DNA of 63,096 nucleotides from Streptomyces toxytricini (GTDB lineage Bacteria > Actinomycetota > Actinomycetes > Streptomycetales > Streptomycetaceae): assembly GCF_014649915.1 (NCBI RefSeq), contig NZ_BMTY01000011.1, forward strand, positions 54,093 to 117,188. The letters are read 5' to 3'. Made by a program: the position numbers and the translations under genes. This document shows, piece after piece, positions 1 through 9,622 of the stretch; the stretch's first letter is position 1; each line of letters opens with the position of its first letter. The notes beneath the pieces were generated by a model. The model saw nothing but the letters and a program-made list of their open reading frames with translations, did not search any database and was not told the DNA's origin.

Positions 1-847
<847 letters not shown>

Positions 848-975
848 GCGGATCGCTCCTAGGGATGCGGGGACGTGGGGGCCGCGCCGGGGGCGGAAGG
901 GGCCCGCCCGGGACGTGGCGCGCCGGGGGCGGGACGACCGCGGGGGAAGGTCTGCGGCCGCCCCCACCCTTCTTG

Positions 976-2757
976 CTAACAGCCGTCGGTCCCGGCCGCC
1001 CTGTTCTGTTCGGCCGGTGCGGTGACGTCGGCCCTGCGCGGGGCGGCGGGGACGCGCCGGCCGGGCACGCGGCACGCCAGGTGCTCGGGGGTGGCCTCGG
1101 GGGGCTCCTTGCGCACGAATGCGCGGCGCAGGGCGTGGTAGGGGGCGGCGGGGTCGTCGAAGGCCTCCGCCATCCGCGCCAGCTCCGCCTCCCGGTAGGC
1201 GGCCAGGGGCCTCAGCTGCTCGTCCACCTCGCGGCGGGCCTTCTTGCCCGCGATGCGGGAGTGGGTGGCGGGCCAGTTCGCCAGCCGTACGGCGAGACGG
1301 GCCGTTTCGTCCGCGAAGGCCTGCGGGGTGCAGTCGATGGTGCGGTCGACCAGGCCGAGGCGGCGGGCGGCCTCCGCCCCGACGGGCAGGGCCTCCTCCG
1401 TCAGCCGCTTCGCGGCGGCGCTGCCGGTGCGGCGGGGCAGGGTGTACGTCCAGTATTCGGAGCCGTGGAGGCCCATCAGCCGGTAGTGCGGGTTCAGGAC
1501 CGCCCCGGAGCGGCACCACACCTCGTCCGCGGCGAGCGCGAGCATCGCGCCCCCGGCGGCGGCGTTTCCGCCGAGGGCGGCCACGACGAGCCGGTCGGTG
1601 GTGGTGAGGACGGCCTCCACCAGGTCGTTCATGGCGTGGATGTTGGCCCAGGACTCGGCGGCCGGGTCGGCGGCGGCCTCGATGACCCCGAGGTGGATGC
1701 CGTTGGAGAAGAAGTCGCGGCTCCCGCCGAGGACGAGGACGGAGGTGGGGCGCGTGCAGGCCTCGCGGTACGCGGCGAGCAGGCGCCGGCAGTGGTCGGT
1801 GCCCATCGCCCCGCCGGGGAAGGAGAACGACAGGAAGCCGGCCGCACCCTCCTCCCGGTAGGAGATGTCGGCCCAGGTGCGCCTTCCGGCGGCGTGTGCG
1901 CCGGTGTCCGCCCAGGCCGGGGCGGGGAGGTCCGGCAGATCGGGCAGGAGGTCGCCGAGGGCGAGGGCGGCGGGGAGCTTGACGGGGGCGGGCTGCCCGG
2001 GGGTGCGTACGGCCCGCAGCTCGGGGATCCACACGGCCCCGTCGGCGGTCGCCCGGCAGACCGCGCCGGCGCGGGTGGCGAGGAGCTCGCCGGGCCGGCC
2101 GCGCAGACCGTCCTCGCGGTGGCCGCCGTGCAGGTACCACCGGCCGCCGAGCAGGTCGTCGAGGACGCCGGGCCGGGAGTCCGCGGCGCGCAGCGTGCGG
2201 ACCACGGTGTCGGTGGCGTCGCGCTGCCAGTCGATGCGGCGGTGCTCCTGGCGCATGGGCGGGCGGCTGCGGCCGGTGTACTGCGGCCGGGGCGTGAAGG
2301 TGCCGGAGGCGAAGCGGTCGACGGCCAGGACGACCGCGGCCAGGGCGGCGTCGGCGATCTCGCCGCGGTAGGCGTCGCTCTTGGCGACGGGCGGCAGCGG
2401 GCACTCCACGGACGCCCAGACGTCCCCGGCGTCCATCTCGGCCTCGGCCTGCAGGACGGTGACGGCCCACCGGGTCGCGCCGTCGCCGACGGCCCGGTCG
2501 AGGGAGGACGGCCCGCGGTCGCCCACCGGGCCGGGGTGGACCACGAGGCAGGTGTGCGCGGTGAAGACCTCCGGCGGGATGGCCGTCTTCAGCATGGGCG
2601 CCAGCACCAGGTCGGGCCGGTGCCGCGCGACGGCGTCGGCCAGGCGGGTGCCCGGCAGGGCGAGCTCGACCGCGACGCTGTGCCCGCGTTCGCGCAGTTC
2701 GGCGTGGACGCGCTGCGTGAGGCTGTTGAACGCGCTGGCGGCGAGGAGGATGTGCAC
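976..2757 (-). CDS. hypX: HypX/HoxX hydrogenase maturation protein (CO-ligand synthesis)
   Basis: About 593 aa. HypX makes the active-site CO of [NiFe]-hydrogenase from N10-formyl-tetrahydrofolate through formyl-CoA, so aerobes can mature hydrogenase. Two domains are visible: an N-terminal formyl-transferase-like half (roughly residues 1-260) with the HypX motif HPGPVGDRGPSSLD, and a C-terminal enoyl-CoA hydratase/crotonase-like half (roughly 290-530) with the oxyanion-hole-like segment LGGNAAAGGAML. A longer frame begins at TTG 2769, but GTG 2757 is preferred because GGGAG lies 5 nt before it and the protein then starts VHILLAASAF like other HypX proteins. It is upstream of hhyS on the same strand and probably co-transcribed. 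The context strongly supports hydrogenase maturation; the choice of start is inference. Confidence 0.92.
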   Translation of the reverse strand: MHILLAASAFNSLTQRVHAELRERGHSVAVELALPGTRLADAVARHRPDLVLAPMLKTAIPPEVFTAHTCLVVHPGPVGDRGPSSLDRAVGDGATRWAVTVLQAEAEMDAGDVWASVECPLPPVAKSDAYRGEIADAALAAVVLAVDRFASGTFTPRPQYTGRSRPPMRQEHRRIDWQRDATDTVVRTLRAADSRPGVLDDLLGGRWYLHGGHREDGLRGRPGELLATRAGAVCRATADGAVWIPELRAVRTPGQPAPVKLPAALALGDLLPDLPDLPAPAWADTGAHAAGRRTWADISYREEGAAGFLSFSFPGGAMGTDHCRRLLAAYREACTRPTSVLVLGGSRDFFSNGIHLGVIEAAADPAAESWANIHAMNDLVEAVLTTTDRLVVAALGGNAAAGGAMLALAADEVWCRSGAVLNPHYRLMGLHGSEYWTYTLPRRTGSAAAKRLTEEALPVGAEAARRLGLVDRTIDCTPQAFADETARLAVRLANWPATHSRIAGKKARREVDEQLRPLAAYREAELARMAEAFDDPAAPYHALRRAFVRKEPPEATPEHLACRVPGRRVPAAPRRADVTAPAEQNRAAGTDGC

Positions 2758-2834
2758 GGGATCTCCCAAGCGTCCGGACTCGGCGGCGGGCGGGCCGGCG
2801 GGGAACCGGCCGCCGCCGATCGTCCGCGACGGGC

Positions 2835-3067
2835 GCGCGCCGGGCGGGGCGCCCTACGGCGGGTGTCACCCGGAAGTGGGCGCCCCGGCCCGCCACCTGG
2901 TGGAGGCAGGACCGGGGCGGGGCCGGGACGGGCGGGATGCGGACAGGACAGGACGGGGCCGGGCGGCGCCGGTCCGGGCCGGCCGGCGGCGCGCCGGGCG
3001 GGGCGCCCTGCGGCGGGTGTCACCCGGAGGTGGGCGCCCCGGCCGGGCGGCGCCGGTCCGGGCCGGC
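2835..3067. repeat. Interdigitated direct repeats carrying nested palindromes
   Basis: The roughly 340-bp gap between hypX and the next gene holds no ORF I trust but is highly structured. A 56-bp unit at 2835-2890 recurs at 2989-3044 with only two A/G differences. A second unit of about 27 bp at 2957-2983 recurs at 3041-3067, giving the order A-B-A-B. Each A unit contains a hairpin with perfect 9-bp arms GGGGCGCCC/GGGCGCCCC (2846-2854 with 2878-2886, and 3000-3008 with 3032-3040). Inside each loop is a smaller palindrome, CGGGTG-T-CACCCG. The array lies after the stop of the leftward gene ending at 3097 and before hypX. It could be a duplicated terminator or a dispersed palindromic element; the hypX promoter probably lies in 2758-2834. 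Confidence 0.85.
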
Positions 3068-3096
3068 TGCCGGGTCCGCCGCCGCCCGCCGGGCCG

Positions 3097-4743
3097 TCAG
3101 CAGCCGGGGGCGCCCGTACCGCCGCGCTGCGGCAGGCTCAGGTTCGGCGCCGAGCTGGGCCACGTCAGGGAGGCTGTCTTCGTCGTCCCGTCCGCGTTGA
3201 TGCGCACGATCGGCAGCGGCTTGCCGACCGGGGTGCCGTCGTCGCCGAAGGAGAGCCAGCCGCTCGCTCCCGGCAGCATCTGCGCGCAGTAGAACTGGTG
3301 CAGGATGCCCGTCAGCTGACCCGGGTTGCGGACCCCCTCCCCCGCCCGCCGGACCGCGCTGACCGCGGCGGCCGTCGCGTCGTGCGTGAGCATCGCCTGG
3401 CCGCTGGCGAGGTGCGCCGGATCGAAGCGGAGCGGAGCCGCGCCGCTCTGGCCGGTGCCCGGCGCCTGCTTGGTGCACGGGTCGGGGCTGCCGGTGAACG
3501 CCGACCGGAACTGGTCGAAGTTCCGCTTCGCGTCCGTGCCGGGGCAGTCCTCGCCCCACTGCTCCGGGCTCGCCAGCGCCGTGTACGCCACCTCGACCCG
3601 TCCGGATTTGATCCCGTCGAGCACGGCCTCGTCGCGGATGGCCTGCGAGGCGTCGTCCCCGGCGATGATCCGGAGCCGGTCGATCCCGCACGGCGCGCCC
3701 TGCACCCAGGTCTGGACGAACGCGCCCAGGTCGCGGCCCCGCCCGGCGAAGTACACGGCCGACGGGGCGGCCTGGCAGAGATTGGCGTGCATCAGGTTGA
3801 ACTGGTCGATCAGGTAGTTCCGGCGGCCGGAGTCGGCGGCCAGTTCGCGGGGCGACGTGTAGGGCAGGGTGGTGACGGTGCGGCCCGGCGCCTGGAAGCG
3901 GGTCTTCGCCTCCGCGGCCAGGGTGGCCGTGTAGTCGTCGCCGGCGACGCCGTCCGCGATGACCGCGAGGGAGGTGACGGCCGGGCTGAGCGTGCCCGCG
4001 TACTGGTTGGCGGCGATGACCGCGTGCGTGTTGGTGGGGGCGACGCGGAACATGTCGGGGATCGGCTTCGCGGGGTCGTCCGGGTCGAGGTTCATCGAGT
4101 TGCCGGTGACCGTCGAGCCGATCACCGGGATGTGCAGCTCCTTGGAGATGGCCGCGGCGGCCCGCCGGGTCTCCTCGGTGGACTGGCCGAGCCCGACGAC
4201 CGCCGCGATCCGCTCGGAGGCGGCGTGCTTCCCGACGCTGTCCACGGCCTGCCGCCAGGAGCCGTACCGGCTGCCCATGTTGGCCAGGTACAGCTTGATG
4301 CCGGGCCGACTGCCGTACGCGGCCGTGTTGTTGGCCCGCCAGACGGCCGTCACTGCGCCCTCGATGTTGTGGTACAGCGACTCGTGGGTCAGCGTGTCCA
4401 CGTCCACCACCGGCGACAGGTTCAGCATCAGGACGACGCCCGCGGACTCGCCCCGCACCGCGTCGTTGGCCGCGCGGATCGTCTTCTCCAGCTCCCGCAT
4501 GCGGGCGGGCTCGTCCTTGGTGAACGGGGTGCTCTCCAGGTTCACCCCGACGCAGGCGAGGGTGGGGCCCCGGCCCGTGGCCGTCATGCCCTTCCCGCAG
4601 GTCAGATCCGGCGGGACGAGCCACTCGTACGCGCGTATGCCGCCGAGGACGAGGCCGGCCGCGAGGACGAGGGCGGCGGCGCCGGCGAGCACCGGGTGGC
4701 GGCGCCACCGGACGAAGCGGGGAATGCGTACACCTGCGGGCAT
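3097..4743 (-). CDS. Membrane-anchored periplasmic-binding-protein-like (type I) receptor
   Basis: 548 aa. A short basic N-terminus is followed by one hydrophobic segment (about residues 18-36) and a long extracytoplasmic domain resembling the branched-chain amino acid or receptor-ligand-binding PBP fold. It has alternating strand and loop segments such as LACVGVNLES near the start and IAAVVGLGQSTEE, HIPVIGSTVTGNS later. The start ATG 4741-4743 has AGGAG 5 nt upstream. There is no lipobox, and no permease or ABC ATPase gene nearby. The gene lies 78 bp downstream of a P-loop NTPase gene on the same strand, suggesting a two-gene operon in which an outside ligand is reported to a cytoplasmic NTPase. 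The fold assignment is fairly sure; the ligand and role are unknown. It could also be an orphan transport binding protein. Confidence 0.8.
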   Translation of the reverse strand: MPAGVRIPRFVRWRRHPVLAGAAALVLAAGLVLGGIRAYEWLVPPDLTCGKGMTATGRGPTLACVGVNLESTPFTKDEPARMRELEKTIRAANDAVRGESAGVVLMLNLSPVVDVDTLTHESLYHNIEGAVTAVWRANNTAAYGSRPGIKLYLANMGSRYGSWRQAVDSVGKHAASERIAAVVGLGQSTEETRRAAAAISKELHIPVIGSTVTGNSMNLDPDDPAKPIPDMFRVAPTNTHAVIAANQYAGTLSPAVTSLAVIADGVAGDDYTATLAAEAKTRFQAPGRTVTTLPYTSPRELAADSGRRNYLIDQFNLMHANLCQAAPSAVYFAGRGRDLGAFVQTWVQGAPCGIDRLRIIAGDDASQAIRDEAVLDGIKSGRVEVAYTALASPEQWGEDCPGTDAKRNFDQFRSAFTGSPDPCTKQAPGTGQSGAAPLRFDPAHLASGQAMLTHDATAAAVSAVRRAGEGVRNPGQLTGILHQFYCAQMLPGASGWLSFGDDGTPVGKPLPIVRINADGTTKTASLTWPSSAPNLSLPQRGGTGAPGC

Positions 4744-4821
4744 GAGGACTCCTAGCGGTGCGTGCGTGCGTACGGTGCCCGGCGTGCGGGAGCGGCCGGA
4801 CGGGGCCGCGGCGCGGGCGGG

Positions 4822-6996
4822 TCAGGCGAACAGGGCGCCCGCCTGCTGGAGGGCGCTGACGTCGAGGAGGCGGGAGTTGTGCGCGAGGCGTTCGAAGCCC
4901 TCTTCGATCTGGGCGTCCCAGCGGCGGCTGCGCTCGGTGAGCGGGTCGTTGTACAGCCACAGCAGGGCCAGCAGTTTCGCCGTGGCGACGGCGACCACGT
5001 CCCGGCCGGACCGCTCGATGCCGGCGAGGAGGCCCGCGTACGCCTCGTGCGCGGGCCGCTCCTGGACGAGGCGGCACGGCGCGGACGCGAGGTAGTCGAG
5101 GAGCCGCACCCACGCGCGGTGGTCGCGGTCGAAGCGGTTCGCGAGGGCCTCGGCGACGGGCGCGAAGTCGCCCAGGCACAGGTCGTAGAAGAGCTGCTGC
5201 TCCTCCCGGGCGGGCGCCGGGCCGCCGTGGGCGGCGGCAAGCGGGGCCAGGGCGTGGGACTGGCGGGCGAACACCTCCCGCCAGGGGTCGGACGCGGCGT
5301 GCGCGGCCGGGTCGGCGGGCTCGGCCGGTCCGGCCGCCCCGGCGGCGGACAGGGCGGTGAGGGCGCAGCGGCTCAGCCACGGGTGCAGGACGGCGGGCCG
5401 GTCGGCCTCGCCCCAGCCCACCTCCCGGATGAGGGACGGGCGGTGGAAGAACGTGCTGACCCACAGGTTGCGGCGGAGCAGCTCCAGGCTCCGCGGCAGG
5501 TCGGCTATCTCGGGCGGCACCCGGGGGTCGTCCGCGGTGCGCATGTCCGCGAGGTAGGCGGCGGCCAGGACCGCGGGCGGCGGTGCGGTCCAGGGCCCCG
5601 CGGGCACGGCCAGGCCCTCTGGCATGCAGGCCTCCAGGGCCCGCGACCACAGGGGTCTGCCGTCCGCGTCGACGGCGGCGGGCAGGGGTCTCCCGCGTTC
5701 GGCGGCGTCCGCGTCGGGGGAGGTGCCGGCCCGCTGCTCCTGCACGGCGAGGACGGCGCCCCAGTGCCCGCCGGTCAGGGCGTGCACGACGGGCGCGGGG
5801 ACGGGCGCGGCGAGCAGGGCCCCGTCGTCGGCGACGGCCCCGGCCCGCTCCTCGGGCATCGGGTCGAGCCACACCGGATACCAGTAGTGCGCCGCCGAGG
5901 CGGCGTCCGGTGCCGCGCCGGCCCCGTCCTGGCGGGTCCACACCGTGCGGGAGGCCCGGGACAGCAGGGGGATGCGGCGCTGCGGGGTGTCGGGCAGCGG
6001 AGTGGTGCGCCAGGGCTCGCACCAGCGGGTCGTCCACTCGGGCTGCCACTGGTCGCAGGCGGCGAGGACGACGACGGGGTCGGCGGCGGCCGCCGCGCCC
6101 GGCTCGCTCTGCGCGTTGCGCAGCCGGGCGGCGACGAGCGCGGACAGGAAGCGTCGGCCGGCCGGGGTCTGCGCACCGTCCACCAGCAGGACCCAGGCGT
6201 GGTCGTGCCGGCCGCGGGCCCGCTCGGGCTCGGGTATCTCGCACGAGCACGCCGACCGCAGGGCCGGGTGGCGCTCGGCCTGGTCCTTGGCGTCGGCGAG
6301 GAACGCCGCCATCAGCGGCGCGACCACCGCGGAACGGGAGGCGGAGCTGAGCCGGATCAGGGCGTCGACGGAGCCCGCGGCCTCCGCCTCGGGGATGCCG
6401 ACGTGCCAGCGCAACGCGTCGCGCAGGCCCCACCGGGCGGGGCCCTGGAGCAGCGAGCCGATCACGGGCCGGGCCCGCTCGCGTGCGGCGGAGGCCGTCT
6501 CGCGGGGGCCTGAGACCAGCGGGCTGAGGACACCGGTGGCGACGATGTCCATCGTGGCGTCGACGGCCTCCTCCAAGCGGGAGGCGAACCGGCCGCGGCG
6601 GGTGTTGCGGGTGTACTGCTGGATCAGGCCGCGGATCTGGTCGGTGGCGCGGGCCCGGTCCGGATCCAGCTCCTCGTTCAGCGCGAGCAGTCCGAGGGCG
6701 AAGCGGTGGAAGACGGGGCCGCGGCGCAGGGTGTCCCAGCCGCGCATCATCTGGAAGGCGGTCAGGGCGGCCGCGGACACCGGGTCGACGGGGTTCTCGT
6801 GGAAGTCGAGGTGGGCGTGCACCACGGTCGAGCCGCAGCCCTGGGACACGGCCCGCAGCAGGCTGGACTTGCCCGACATACGGGGCCCCAGCAGTGCGAC
6901 CACCGGCTGCCGCTGGCCGGGACGGCGCCAGATCATGTTCCGGAGGAAGGCCTCCGCCCCCTCGGCACGGCCGAACTCCGCCGCAGCGCTCACCAC
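4822..6996 (-). CDS. Large P-loop NTPase of unknown function, partner of the receptor-like protein
   Basis: 724 aa, predicted cytoplasmic, with no signal peptide or clear membrane segment. Walker A is GPRMSGKSS at residues 37-45, and a Walker-B-like strand VLLVDG lies at about 269-274 after a long helical insertion. The rest is helix-rich with many Trp residues. No ABC signature (LSGGQ-like) is visible, so this is not a transporter ATPase; a STAND/AAA-like signalling NTPase fits better. It starts at GTG 6994-6996 (a second GTG follows immediately) and is the first gene of a leftward pair with the PBP-like receptor 78 bp downstream. I recognise no characterised family. The 260-bp gap on its 5' side (6997-7256) separates it from a rightward gene and must hold both promoters. 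Confidence 0.8.
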   Translation of the reverse strand: MVSAAAEFGRAEGAEAFLRNMIWRRPGQRQPVVALLGPRMSGKSSLLRAVSQGCGSTVVHAHLDFHENPVDPVSAAALTAFQMMRGWDTLRRGPVFHRFALGLLALNEELDPDRARATDQIRGLIQQYTRNTRRGRFASRLEEAVDATMDIVATGVLSPLVSGPRETASAARERARPVIGSLLQGPARWGLRDALRWHVGIPEAEAAGSVDALIRLSSASRSAVVAPLMAAFLADAKDQAERHPALRSACSCEIPEPERARGRHDHAWVLLVDGAQTPAGRRFLSALVAARLRNAQSEPGAAAAADPVVVLAACDQWQPEWTTRWCEPWRTTPLPDTPQRRIPLLSRASRTVWTRQDGAGAAPDAASAAHYWYPVWLDPMPEERAGAVADDGALLAAPVPAPVVHALTGGHWGAVLAVQEQRAGTSPDADAAERGRPLPAAVDADGRPLWSRALEACMPEGLAVPAGPWTAPPPAVLAAAYLADMRTADDPRVPPEIADLPRSLELLRRNLWVSTFFHRPSLIREVGWGEADRPAVLHPWLSRCALTALSAAGAAGPAEPADPAAHAASDPWREVFARQSHALAPLAAAHGGPAPAREEQQLFYDLCLGDFAPVAEALANRFDRDHRAWVRLLDYLASAPCRLVQERPAHEAYAGLLAGIERSGRDVVAVATAKLLALLWLYNDPLTERSRRWDAQIEEGFERLAHNSRLLDVSALQQAGALFA

Positions 6997-7256
6997 TGAC
7001 CGCCCCCCGACTGCTGTGAGATGGAACGCACCGACGACACGGAAGGTAACACCGGGGGGACGGGGAGCGATGGGTATCCGCGCAACCGTTGCAGGGCTGT
7101 GGACCGCCTGTTGCGTATGCGGCGCCGCCCGCCCCGGCGATCCGGGGGGACGATCTTCGCTCGTTATGCTGCAACCGCGCCGGCGGCACCCGCCCGCGCC
7201 AGGAACGACGACCAGATGTGCCGGGCCGCCGCGTGCGGCCGGAGAGGGAGCCCCCG

Positions 7257-7598
7257 ATGGACGTGCAGCACTTCGAGCGGATCACCGCCTTCATCGAGGC
7301 GCGCCTCACGCCCCTGTTCGACGAGGCCACGGGCAGTGAGCGCGGCTTCGCGATGGACGACACCTCCCGGGCGCTGCGGGCGCTGCGCAACGCGGTGCTG
7401 GAGGCGTCGGCGGTCAGGGGCCTGATGGAGAAGCGGGAGACGGCCGACGCGGCGCTGCGCCGGGTCATCGACCAGTCGGTGGAGCACCACTGGGACGTGC
7501 TGCGCGGCATCGCCAGGCAGTGGGAGGACCACGCCGACTTCCTTCGGGAGTTCAAGCGCCACGCCTGGGAGCTGGACGCCGCGCCGGCCGCGGGCTGA
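7257..7598 (+). CDS. Small hypothetical protein, DUF6221-like
   Basis: 113 aa, soluble and mostly helical. ATG 7257-7259 was chosen because an AGGGAG box ends 6 nt upstream; an in-frame extension to 7089 lacks any ribosome site. The C-terminal WEDHADFLREFKRHAW resembles the HPDYREEW-type ending of DUF6221 proteins, which are common and often multicopy in Streptomyces. I base that link on motif resemblance only. It stands alone between the divergent NTPase gene and the site-2 protease gene. No function is known for the family. Confidence 0.75.
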   Translation: MDVQHFERITAFIEARLTPLFDEATGSERGFAMDDTSRALRALRNAVLEASAVRGLMEKRETADAALRRVIDQSVEHHWDVLRGIARQWEDHADFLREFKRHAWELDAAPAAG

Positions 7599-7689
7599 CC
7601 CCGCCGCGGCGGCCCGCGCTCCCGGCCGCGCGCGGGCGGCCGGCGCGACAATGGGCTTGTGTGCCGGCTGCCGAGGGCAGGAGGCGGAG

Positions 7690-8808
7690 ATGAACGGCTC
7701 GGTCCCCGTCGGGCGGGTGGTCGGCGTTCCGCTGCGGATGCACTGGAGCGTGCCGCTGCTCGTGCTGCTCTTCGCGTACGGGCTCGGCCGCCGGACCCTG
7801 CCCGCCTGGACTCCGGGCCGGTCGGACGCCGTCTACACCGCGGCCGCGGCCGTCGGCGCGCTCGCCCTGGTGGCCAGCCTGCTGCTGCACGAGGCGGCGC
7901 ACGCCGCGGCCGCCCGCCGCAGGAAGATCGCCGTCGAGGACGTGACGCTGTGGGCGCTCGGCGGCATGACCCGGATGGGCCGGCCCCCGACGGCCGGGGC
8001 GGCGTTCCGGGTGGCGGTGAGCGGGCCGCTGGTGAGCCTGCTGCTCGGGGGTGCGGCGTTCAGTGCCGGGGTCGGGATGCGGGCCCTGACCGGGTGGGAG
8101 GTCCCGGCGGCCGTCCTGGTGTGGCTGGGCTGGACGAACCTCTTCCTCGGCGTGTTCAACCTCCTGCCGGCTGCGCCCCTCGACGGTGGCCGCGTACTGC
8201 ACGCGCTGCTGTGGTGGCGCACGGGCGACCGGGAGCGGGCCGAGCGGGCGGCCTCGCGCAGCGGCCAGGTCTTCGGCATGCTGCTCGCGGCGGGCGGGTG
8301 GGTCGCGTTCCTGCGGGGGGCGCCGGACGGGCTGTGGCTCGTCCTGATCGGCCTGTTCATGGCCTTCGTCGCCGCCGCCGAGCGGCGGACCGCCGAGCTG
8401 CGCTCCGCGCTGGAGGGGGTGCGCGTGGCCGACGCGATGACGAGCCCGGTGGCCGCGGCGGCGGACTGGCTGAGCGTGCGGCGGTTCATCGACGAGGTGG
8501 CGCTGGACGCGCGGCACTCCCTGCTGCCGCTGCACGACTTCGACGGCCGCCCCAGCGGGGTGGTGGAGGTGGCCCGGCTGGCGGCGGTCCCCGAGGAGCG
8601 GCGCGATCAGTTGCGGGTGCGCGACGTGGGGAACCCGGTGGAGCGGTATGCGGTGGCCCCGCCGGACCTGCCGCTGGCGGAGGCGCTCGACCGGCTGCGG
8701 CCGGGCACCGGGCTGCCGGTGCTGGTGGTGGACGGCGGTAGGCTCGTCGGGATCGTGACGGCCTCCGACATCGCCCGGATGCAGCGCCGGCGCGCACTGG
8801 GCGGCTGA
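7690..8808 (+). CDS. Site-2-type zinc metalloprotease (M50) with CBS domain pair
   Basis: 372 aa. An intramembrane protease of the S2P/M50 family, the group that releases membrane-bound regulators such as anti-sigma factors. The zinc motif HEAAH lies at residues 67-71 inside a membrane helix and the third ligand motif NLLPAAPLDGG at 157-167 (Asp165). About six hydrophobic segments span residues 18-235. Two CBS motifs (about 245-305 and 310-366) follow; in related proteins these bind adenosine nucleotides and may gate the protease. ATG 7690 has AGGAGG just upstream. It is followed 42 bp later by a PP2C phosphatase gene, so the two may be co-expressed. The substrate is unknown. Confidence 0.93.
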   Translation: MNGSVPVGRVVGVPLRMHWSVPLLVLLFAYGLGRRTLPAWTPGRSDAVYTAAAAVGALALVASLLLHEAAHAAAARRRKIAVEDVTLWALGGMTRMGRPPTAGAAFRVAVSGPLVSLLLGGAAFSAGVGMRALTGWEVPAAVLVWLGWTNLFLGVFNLLPAAPLDGGRVLHALLWWRTGDRERAERAASRSGQVFGMLLAAGGWVAFLRGAPDGLWLVLIGLFMAFVAAAERRTAELRSALEGVRVADAMTSPVAAAADWLSVRRFIDEVALDARHSLLPLHDFDGRPSGVVEVARLAAVPEERRDQLRVRDVGNPVERYAVAPPDLPLAEALDRLRPGTGLPVLVVDGGRLVGIVTASDIARMQRRRALGG

Positions 8809-8850
8809 GCCGCGCGGGCGGCGGCGTACCGGACGACAATGGAGGGTGCG

Positions 8851-9591
8851 ATGCCGTACGTAGCCGTGAGCGCCCTGAGCCACCCCGGCCTGATCCGCGA
8901 CCACAACGAGGACAGCCTCGTCGTCGGACCGTGGACGCTGTGCGCCACCGCCACCCGCACCCCGCAGACGTTCGTCTTCCCGCTCGGCGACCCCCTCGTC
9001 GTGGCGGTGGCCGACGGCATCGGCGGGCAGCCGGCCGGGGAGGTGGCCAGCGCGCTCGTGGTGCGGCAGCTCTCCGCCCTCGGGTTCGCCCTGGACGGCG
9101 AGGAGGCGGTCCGCGAGGCCGTCTCGCTGTGCGACCGGGCCGTGTACGCGGCCGCGGACGGCGATCCGGGGCTGACCGCGATGGGCACGACCGTCGCGGG
9201 CGTCGCCGTCCTCGACGAGTCGCTGGTGTCGTTCAACGTGGGCGACAGCCGTGTCTTCGACGCGACCGCGGAGGAGCTGAGGCTGGTGAGCGTGGACGAC
9301 AACCCCCCGCTGCCGCCGGGGATGCGGACGTCGTCGGTGCTCACGCAGGCGATCGGCGGCGGGGGCGGGCCCGGCCTGGTCCTCCCGCACGTCTCGGTGG
9401 AGCCGCTCGGCCCGGGGGCGCGCTACCTGGTCTGCTCGGACGGGCTGACCGATCCGGTCCCGGAGGAGGAGGTCGGGGAGCTGCTGCGGGTCCACGACGA
9501 CGGCAGGGCCGTGTTCGAGCTGTGGCGGGCCGCCATCGAGGCGGGCGGGCCCGACAACATCACGCTCGCGCTGGTGCGGATCGGCTCGTAG
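8851..9591 (+). CDS. PP2C-family serine/threonine protein phosphatase
   Basis: 246 aa. A metal-dependent phosphatase that removes phosphate from Ser/Thr of proteins, probably counteracting Hanks-type kinases. All metal and core motifs are visible in order: RDHNEDS near residue 20, ADGIGG, MGTTVAGV, GDSR, SDGLTD and the terminal GGPDNIT. No membrane segment. An ATG also exists at 8839, but GGAGGG at 8841-8846 sits 4 nt before ATG 8851, so the shorter start is preferred. It is preceded by the site-2 protease gene on the same strand and converges on the LysR-like gene, with only 31 bp between stops. Confidence 0.92.
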   Translation: MPYVAVSALSHPGLIRDHNEDSLVVGPWTLCATATRTPQTFVFPLGDPLVVAVADGIGGQPAGEVASALVVRQLSALGFALDGEEAVREAVSLCDRAVYAAADGDPGLTAMGTTVAGVAVLDESLVSFNVGDSRVFDATAEELRLVSVDDNPPLPPGMRTSSVLTQAIGGGGGPGLVLPHVSVEPLGPGARYLVCSDGLTDPVPEEEVGELLRVHDDGRAVFELWRAAIEAGGPDNITLALVRIGS

Positions 9592-9622
9592 GCGTACGTA
9601 CGGCCCGGCGGGCGGCTCGCGG

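Noticed and set aside
3020..7651. Very long open frames opposite real genes, such as this one, 18789-22859 on the minus strand and the upstream part of 44915-48361 on the plus strand
   Set aside because: They are by-products of GC-rich third positions: low-complexity Arg/Gly/Pro/Ala translations, no ribosome sites, and full overlap with genes that have clear domains.
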